A DNA stretch of 64,000 nt, taken from contig JAKUCV010000262.1 in assembly GCA_028386065.3 (NCBI GenBank), forward strand, positions 215,615 through 279,614. Direction: 5' to 3'. This DNA is from Turnera subulata (lineage: Eukaryota > Streptophyta > Magnoliopsida > Malpighiales > Passifloraceae). Below are positions 58,321 through 64,000 of this stretch, one piece after another (positions within the stretch are counted from its first letter, which is position 1; every line of letters begins with the position of its first letter). The position numbers and the translations under genes are program-made. The notes below the pieces were generated by a model. It was not told the origin of the DNA. It made no database searches and saw only the letters and a list, made by a program, of their open reading frames with translations.

Positions 58321-58690
58321 CAGTGGCTACGTCGTCATCATTTTCTGCATGCTACTACTAGCTTAGTATTCTCTTCAGTGTATTGCTTTACTGCTCATGG
58401 TGTAATTTTTATTTACTTCTAGTCATTATCTTAATGATTTTTTCTGTATTCTTGTATTCTGTATCTTTCAACAATCATGGTTGAATAAAGATTCGATTAG
58501 CATCAAAAAAAAAAAAAAAAGTAGTATAGGTAGGCGGTTTGAGATCTTTAAACGGTAGCCTCAAATACAGTCAAAGTTATTTGTTTCTTCTTATTATCTC
58601 CTTTTCTTTTTTCCAACATGATTTGGCTTTTCTTATTTGACAAGTGAATATTAAAAGTAAGCAACCTTTGTATCCCTTATGATCTTTACC

Positions 58691-58845
58691 GCTTGTTTCC
58701 TCAGCTTTGTTTGAGATTCTCTGTGTAATGTGCTTCAGGGGTACTTTCCATTAGGATTAGATGATTACAGCTTGTTTCCTTAGCTTTGTTTGAGATTTTC
58801 TGTGTAATGCTTCTGGGGTACTTTCCATTGGGATTAGATGATTAG
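58691..58845. repeat. 79-bp tandem repeat, two units
   Basis: 'gcttgtttcct.agctttgtttgagatt' starts at 58691 and again at 58770. The units are nearly the same. Confidence 0.75.
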
Positions 58846-58853
58846 TAGAATCT

Positions 58854-58869
58854 TTAGCATCAAAAAAAG
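58854..58869 (+). mobile_element. 16-bp LINE tail insertion with 18-bp target duplication
   Basis: TTAGCATCAAAAAAAG lies between two perfect copies of AGATGATTAGTAGAATCT (58836-58853 and 58870-58887). TTAGCATCA plus A run is the 3' end of the LINE family that ends at 58520. This looks like an extreme 5' truncation. Confidence 0.75.
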
Positions 58870-58887
58870 AGATGATTAGTAGAATCT

Positions 58888-59508
58888 ATTATAAACGATG
58901 ATCGCTTCAAGAATTGTTCGTTTCGTAGTGTTGTATTCCTCAATGAGACATTTTATGGTTTGGATTGGTGCAGTCGATCGAAGCAACCAGCAAACCCGCT
59001 GGCATGAACATTAGGCAAGTTGCATAGGCAAAATGGAATATTAGGCCAGTTAACTGAAGAAAGCAGGGCCGGGATGGGGTAACTTTGTTTGGTGCCGGAT
59101 GAATTTGGTGATAGTTTCCGGTAATTTTTTCTTTTCTAGTACAACGTTGAGAAGTTAAATGAGAAGAAGCACAAATGGGAATGCTATAGTTTTGGGGAAT
59201 TTATTCCTCATGTAAGTTGAGAAGTTAAATCAGAAGAAGCACAAATGGAAATGCTATAGTTTCCGGGAATTTATTCTTCTTGTACAAAGTTGAGAAGCTA
59301 AATGAGAAGAAGCACAATTGGAAAATGCTTCGTTTTCGCTTGGGGCAAAGGTTTTCTGCAGTACAGGTCCAACTGCATTTACTTTGAGAATCCTGGTCTT
59401 CGTGATCCTCGTTTTTTCAGTTTCCAACTAGCTGCATTTAACCTTCATCATTCTAGTTCCAGCCGCATTGGGAATTTTTATCTGGAGGATGGTCGTCCCA
59501 GGAATTGA
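58888..59508 (+). pseudogene. DUF295 C-terminal remnant
   Basis: 58888-58990 reads NDDRFKNCSFRSVVFLNETF, then YGLDW, matching the middle of the family. After a gap with a triplicated segment, 59302-59508 reads FVFAWGKGFLQYRSNCIYFE and IGNFYLEDGRPRN, the usual end of DUF295 proteins, closing at a stop. The F-box half is absent. Confidence 0.65.
59146..59345 (+). repeat. Triplicated 70-73 bp segment in the DUF295 remnant
   Basis: 'gttgagaag.taaat.agaagaagcaca' begins at 59146, 59216 and 59289. Each unit encodes the V-E-K-L-N-E-K-K-H-K-W linker that precedes the last propeller part in the family. Confidence 0.7.
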
Positions 59509-59778
59509 TGTCCCTATTAGGGTTGTTCCAAACTCCCAACTTAACTTCGCAATTATGTGTAGTGTCATTGTATGAGGAATCCATTGAAAGAAGGGAAAAG
59601 AATGGACTGAGCCAGTGAATATCTTTTGTCTTGTTAGTTCTGTAGTTTCATTTTAGATCGAGTTCATGGGTTTGATTTCCTGGTTGCATAAATTTTTTAG
59701 GGTTAATGTCTAAACTTTTAATGTTGAACTCTGCTTCTGTAGCTTCATTATCCTACTATTTTTCTTCAATAGGCTGTT

Positions 59779-60433
59779 TTAAACAGTAAAGAATCTCACA
59801 GTGGCAAAGTACTGATAAATCAAATCCTCTCTACTTCTACAGTCCAACTTCTCAACTTCAAATTCTAGAATATTATCCCCTCTCTGCAATCTGTACACCA
59901 GAAATTTATGATTGACGTATGAAACAGTATCGAATTCAATGTCCCTAATAACATTAACACTCCAACGTCCTTCGTCTACCATCCTCCATACAGCCATATA
60001 GCGAGGTCGTACCACCGCCACGACCATAAACCCATCACCAATATTGCGAAAACTTGAACTAACAGCAACTTTGTTTGGATGATGAAGAGTAATAGAAGAG
60101 CCATCACCATCAAGATGATGATATTCAGCTACAAGGGAGTAATCAAACCACATCTCGTCCACTGTAAACTCCCGCATGTCGAAAACCGTTCCTCTGCAGT
60201 GGGATATGCAGTGGAGAGTTCAGTGCTTTGAGGATCATCTTCCCACCTTCAATCGATTTCAAGGATGGGGACAATAGCAAGGGCGTGGCGGTGGGTGAAA
60301 GATGAGCAGGTTGGATGGAGTAAACGGCCAACTCTTTGAGTGCATATTGGAAAGAATTGCCATGAGTGACAAGTGGAGGGAGGGTGAGGGATGGGATGAT
60401 GGGAGGGAGAGGATCAGTGGACGAATATCTCAC
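59779..60433 (-). pseudogene. F-box/DUF295 pseudogene without F-box
   Basis: On the minus strand the first frame (60433-60143) reads PLPPIIPSLTLPPLVTHG, ALKELAVYSIQPAHLSP and KALNSPLH. A shift near 60180 leads to the second (60177-59779): MREFTVDEMWFDYSLVAEYH, VAVSSSFRNIGDGFMVVAVV, YVNHKFLVYRLQRGDN. The F-box is missing and a CTA repeat stands in its place. The end is also lost. It resembles the intact gene at 32181 more than the plus-strand copies. Confidence 0.7.
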
Positions 60434-60436
60434 TAG

Positions 60437-60457
60437 CTACTACTACTACTACTACTA
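60437..60457. repeat. (CTA)7 microsatellite
   Basis: Seven trinucleotides at the point where the F-box of the adjacent pseudogene should begin. Confidence 0.85.
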
Positions 60458-60708
60458 GTTAAACAGCATCAATATGGCGTACGTGGTTATGTAATAAAGC
60501 TGGGATTGAATTTCCAACACTAAAACTGAAAGTAAGCGATTGTTCTTTTGGAAGAAGTAAAGAGACCCAATAAGTCCAGATTATTATTATTTTTCCCATG
60601 AAAAGAGAGAAAGGAACCATAGCTAGCTAGCAACAGAGAAAGAAAGAACGAAACTGGGTAATCAAAAAGTCATGCAATCATCTGTCTATCTATCTATCTT
60701 GATGATGA

Positions 60709-61206
60709 TCAGTTGTTGTCGTCGTCGAAGGCCCATTGGTTTTCTTTGCGAACCTCCGCCGCCTCCTCCGGTGTGAAGTCGTTCTTAATGTTCCACATCC
60801 TCCGAACCTCCTCGGGACTCTTCCCCTTTACCATGTTTGCCAGAGTTTGAGCTGCCAGGTCCATCAATCCCTGTATGTCCAGGAAATTCGCTGCCACCAT
60901 GAGAAAGGCGAGGGCTTCGTAGTCGTCGGCTTTAACGAACTCGGCATCCCATGCCTCGAGTTCTTTTTCTTCTTCCTTGGTACTGCCGCTGCTGCTGCTG
61001 TGCTTCTTGCAATACTCGATGACCTTGCTCAGGACTGGGCCGGTAACGTTGGGGAGCGGGATGCCCCCGCCGGTGCTGCACCCGTCTTCGATCAAGTGCT
61101 TGATAGTCTGGGACTGGACCGCCACCGCCTCCTCCACCACGAACTCCTGGCCGTCGGAGCTCAGCAGCGTGATCATCTTCCCGTTGTTCTCGGTTGTGGT
61201 AGACAT
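60709..61206 (-). CDS. SKP1-like protein, intact
   Basis: 165 residues from the ATG at 61206 ([20 protein letters not shown]). N-terminal BTB/POZ-like fold ([32 protein letters not shown]), an acidic Glu/Lys linker, then the C-terminal domain that contacts F-boxes: [80 protein letters not shown]1 joins CUL1 to F-box proteins in SCF ubiquitin ligases, in cytosol and nucleus. No intron is seen. The frame is open further upstream to 61323, but the TATA box lies inside that stretch, so the inner ATG is chosen. The glycine-for-usual residues in [10 protein letters not shown] are minor. Confidence 0.9.
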   Translation of the reverse strand: MSTTTENNGKMITLLSSDGQEFVVEEAVAVQSQTIKHLIEDGCSTGGGIPLPNVTGPVLSKVIEYCKKHSSSSGSTKEEEKELEAWDAEFVKADDYEALAFLMVAANFLDIQGLMDLAAQTLANMVKGKSPEEVRRMWNIKNDFTPEEAAEVRKENQWAFDDDNN

Positions 61207-61264
61207 AGCTGTTCTCTGATGACCTGTTAGAATTAGAATGGCTAGGAGAGAACACAATACGCCT

Positions 61265-61272
61265 CTATTTAT
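61265..61272 (-). promoter_or_regulatory. TATA box of the SKP1-like gene
   Basis: TATAAATA on the minus strand, about 60 bases before the ATG, in the context 'gctataaatagaggcg' shared with 47381. Confidence 0.7.
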
Positions 61273-61797
61273 AGCTTTTCTAGAGGAGGTGTTCTTATGT
61301 CGGTCTGTGGTTTCCTTCCCCAAATCCGAATTGGATTAGCAATGGCAAAGGCTTTGCAACTTCGTTTTTTTTTTTTTTTTTTGTATTTGACGAAAAAAGT
61401 TATACATTATTGTTATGTAGCCAAAATTATGGATTCCCATTAATTACCCTAATTTACCTTAATTACTCAAACTTCCACTCATCACCAGCCTCACTTCCCC
61501 TCTCATTCACCAACACTAACAAGACGACAGCCGCCCCACCAGCGAGCAGAGCCCCCACTTGTCTGCCAATACTGTAAGACTTTGCATCCAAATCACACGA
61601 TTGATTGATTGATTGTTTTGTGCTAGAGATAAAATTGTTGTCTGGTTTTTTCATGTGAAGAATTCCTTTTCTGGCCGGTTAATTAATACTAGTATGTATA
61701 TAAAACGTAGGATGAGGAAGATTTGTCATATATATATTGCTTCTTCTGTCTGTTATCCTGGCTTAGTTTCTTTGTTATAATGTTCCTTTTGATTACA
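61273..61797 (-). other. Upstream region of the SKP1-like gene
   Basis: Inverted copy of 46867-47380. Holds a T-run at 61366-61382 and a short minus-strand frame at 61463-61654 that ends GSEAGDEWKFE and is open in both copies. Function unknown. Confidence 0.5.
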
Positions 61798-63203
61798 CTA
61801 GCTGAATGCCCGCGCCTTGCTGCGGGATGTCAAGTGAAAGCAACAAAAAAAAAAAGTTGATAAACCAGAAAGTATTGAATTAGAATTTGAAGAAAAAAAT
61901 TCACCTCAGTGCAATCATTCCCATGATGCCCTGCCTTTTGCAGCTGCAACATGCCATACTGATTGTTTTTTATAATACGAACAAAATAATAATAATGAAC
62001 TCTAAAAATGAATACCATTCAGAACGAAGATGCTTTGCCACTTCCAAATGACTATTTATCTTATTAATAACGAAATTATCAAGCAGGAACCTACATTCTT
62101 AACAATAAACATCAGTTACTTTATCTTGGTTAGTATGGAAAATTATAAGGTATAAAGAAGAAAAGTCAATAGGTTTTGAACCTCTCCAGGAATTGGTTTA
62201 GCCCCAAGCAAAATTCATGAATTGATGGAATCTCAATTTGTTGGATAGCAGTGTAATAGGGAGAAACTAAAAGATATATATAAGAAAGAATGAAGCAAGA
62301 AGCTATAGAGGCGGCAAAGGAGGCTATGTTGCTACAGAGGCACTGATGAGATTATAACTAAAAGCTTTGGTAAATATAGTGGTGGGAATCGTGGACAATT
62401 ACCATGACTTCAAGCCTGCTAGTTTAGCCTCTAATGCATAGCAGAAGGTCTGTTCTTAATTTGGTTGAGATCTAGGACTAACAAAATCCATATGCATTTT
62501 TGCCACCGCAAATCTGCACCCGTAAAAAACGCAAACCTACCAGCATGATTAATGTCAAGCCTGAGAAAGGGAAGAACATTAGTTAATTTGTTGTCACCAA
62601 AATGCCTCACGCGGAGTCTTGTGATTCAGAATTGCTGCAAGGAAGAATACAGAAATTCACCAATAGTAATTAATTAATTTCGGTCATCAAATTCATAAGA
62701 GCTAGATAAAACATTTAGAAAGAAAACACACACATAAACGCTACAAAAGTAATCGATTACATATAACGCTTATTAGAAGACCCCTTAGGAGTTCTATGGA
62801 ACTTCTGGAAACCATGCAATGATCTGCATGCGACGAACCCAATCAGAATGATCACAATTCATGAAACCTAAATCGAATTGACGGTTTCTTAAACCGATAG
62901 ACCACAAAATCTTAAGAAAAATAAAAGAGAAAAAAATGGTTGAAGAATTTTTAACCTTGATAACTGGAGAAAGGCACATTATACACCTTGTGAACGAAAT
63001 GCCACAAAATCTCCGCCAAATCGGCCTCATCTTAAGAAGTTAATGGTCGATGACCAAATGGCTTTAACCATGGGTACAAAGAAGCAATGATGGTGGCAAA
63101 GAGAAGCACGTAAGGGTGACTGAGGCGGTGGAGAAGTTAAGAAAACTCTAGACGGAGATAAATATAACCCCATAACGTGGCACTTTCACCACCAAAAATA
63201 AAA
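61798..63203 (-). mobile_element. Helitron, second copy, 5' end missing
   Basis: Minus-strand copy of 45345-46866. It ends in the hairpin CCCGCAGCAAGGCGCGGG, CATTCAGCTAG and a host T (61797). About 190 bases of the 5' end present in the first copy are absent; an LTR piece starts at 63213 instead. Confidence 0.65.
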
Positions 63204-63212
63204 CGTGTGTAC

Positions 63213-63440
63213 GGCCAATTTTGCCTACGTCTCCAGAGCACCACTAAGGAGGCATGCTCACTTTACTAAGAGGAGAGTGTTTTGTACAATTGTTGATATA
63301 CAGCTATACTCAAAGTGTTTGGGATGATCTCTAAGGGAAGGAGAGGGGTTTCTTTTATAGTATTTTCATACCCCCCTTACCATACTTCTCATCGATGTGG
63401 GATATCCCAAAATAACAACAACATGTTCACACTGTTGTCA
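63213..63440 (-). mobile_element. Copia LTR fragment, minus strand
   Basis: Read on the minus strand it is the first ~230 bases of the LTR of the element 3 family, starting TGACAACAGTGTGAACATG as the 3' LTR of that element does. It is cut at 63213, next to the Helitron. Confidence 0.8.
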
Positions 63441-63442
63441 AA

Positions 63443-64000
63443 GCTAGTTCGAAGCTTGCTGTGGAGATATTTGACGGTACCGGTCATTTTGGCATGTGGC
63501 AGTGTGAGGTCCTTGACTCGCTATTCCAGCAGGGACTTGTTGTTGCTATTGAAGAAGAAAAACCTGACGATATCAGTGACATGGAGTGGGCCGACGTAAA
63601 CAAGTTGGCATGCTTGTCCAGGGAGCAGAAATATGCATTAAAAAATGAAGTTTCTGCACACAAACTGTGGATGGCATTGGAAGACACTTTCTTGAAGAAA
63701 AGTGGTCAGAATAAGCTTCTAATGAAGAAGAGACTGTTCCGGTTCGAGTATCGATCAAGTTCTACGATGAATGAGCACATCACTTTGTTTAAAAAGTTAG
63801 TAGCAGACCTGTTCAATTTGGATGTTATATTTGAAGACGAAGACTTGGCTTTGATGCTGTTATCTTCTCTTCCCGAAGAGTTCGAGCACTTGGAGACAAC
63901 ATTACTTCATGGGAAGGAGAATGTATCCTTAGAGGCTGTATGTTCGGCTTTGTATAGTCATGAGTTGAGACAGCAGGACAAAATGAAGAGCAAAGCAACT
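63443..64000 (+). CDS. Copia gag, open to the window edge
   Basis: The frame from 63443 runs without a stop to 64000 (186 codons): SSKLAVEIFDGTGHFGMWQC, LVVAIEEEKPDDISDMEWAD, KNEVSAHKLWMALEDTFL, LPEEFEHLETTLLHGKENV. It is the UBN2-type gag of the element 3 family, without the lesions seen at 39486, 39725 and 39963. Its first ~30 codons are missing here. They are found, inverted, at 48937-49000. The rest of the element lies outside the window. Confidence 0.8.

Larger units (their letters stand above)
52185..58520 (+). mobile_element. Full-length L1-type LINE with 15-bp target duplication
   Basis: GTAGTATAGGTAGGC stands before the element (52170-52184) and right after its poly(A) tail (58521-58535). 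The body has a 5' UTR, ORF1, ORF2 and a 3' end 'ttagcatc' plus 16 or more A. The same tail motif marks several truncated copies in the window. The long duplication, poly(A) and near-whole frames show a fairly recent insertion by target-primed reverse transcription. Confidence 0.9.

Noticed and set aside
2269..60433. Idea that the F-box cluster with SKP1 is a self-incompatibility S-locus (SLF genes and SSK1).
   Set aside because: The cluster genes carry DUF295 propellers, not the SLF type of FBA domain, no S-RNase is present, and most copies are dead.
61207..61323. N-terminal extension of the SKP1 protein starting MGKETTD.
   Set aside because: The TATA box lies inside this stretch, SKP1 proteins start close to the BTB fold, and the extension exists only because the frame happens to be open.

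Overview
The window is nuclear DNA of a flowering plant, most likely a eudicot. It is AT-rich and carries F-box genes of two plant-type families, a plant thioredoxin h with three exons, an SKP1-like gene, Ty1/copia and L1-type retroelements, short hAT elements and a Helitron. I cannot name the species from sequence alone.

Layout. 1-5.7 kb: a decayed F-box/DUF295 (KIB1-4 propeller) gene with an hAT insert just downstream of its TATA box, followed by amplified pieces of its 3' flank. 5.7-11.8 kb: a copia element on the minus strand with nearly identical LTRs but a dead interior. 11.8-17.1 kb: LINE fragments and another F-box tail. 17.6-19.0 kb: an F-box/DUF295 gene with a long acidic insert and one late nonsense codon. 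19.4-24.9 kb: a young copia element (minus strand) with one intact gag-pol frame. 25.7-30.8 kb: two F-box/DUF295 pseudogenes, one of them split by a LINE piece and an hAT element. 32.2-33.4 kb: the only intact F-box/DUF295 gene (minus strand). 33.8-34.4 kb: a third hAT element. 35.9-37.0 kb: an F-box gene of the FBA type with a duplicated F-box half. 37.6-38.2 kb: thioredoxin h with an unusual active site. 38.8-44.0 kb: an older, broken copia element. 44.2-45.0 kb: an FBA-type remnant. 45.2-47.7 kb: a Helitron and an SKP1 pseudogene. 48-52 kb: a possible CACTA end, copia pieces and a LINE ORF1 relic. 52.2-58.5 kb: a full-length LINE. 58.9-60.4 kb: two DUF295 remnants. 60.7-63.2 kb: an intact SKP1-like gene and a second Helitron copy, both inverted relative to the first pair. 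63.2-64.0 kb: a copia LTR piece and an open gag frame that runs off the window.

How the parts fit. F-box proteins bind SKP1 in SCF ubiquitin ligases, so the locus holds both substrate-receptor and adaptor genes, although most F-box copies are broken. Intact cellular genes are few: DUF295 F-box (minus, 32-33 kb), FBA F-box (36-37 kb), thioredoxin h and SKP1-like. The most interesting structural point is that one inversion of about 14.5 kb, with breakpoints near 48,936 and 63,442 inside two copia elements of the same family, explains three oddities: copia fragments pointing opposite ways at both places, and the inverted arrangement of the two Helitron-SKP1 copies. Turning the segment back restores the normal order RNase H-LTR at one end and LTR-PBS-gag at the other, and makes the SKP1 copies a direct tandem pair.
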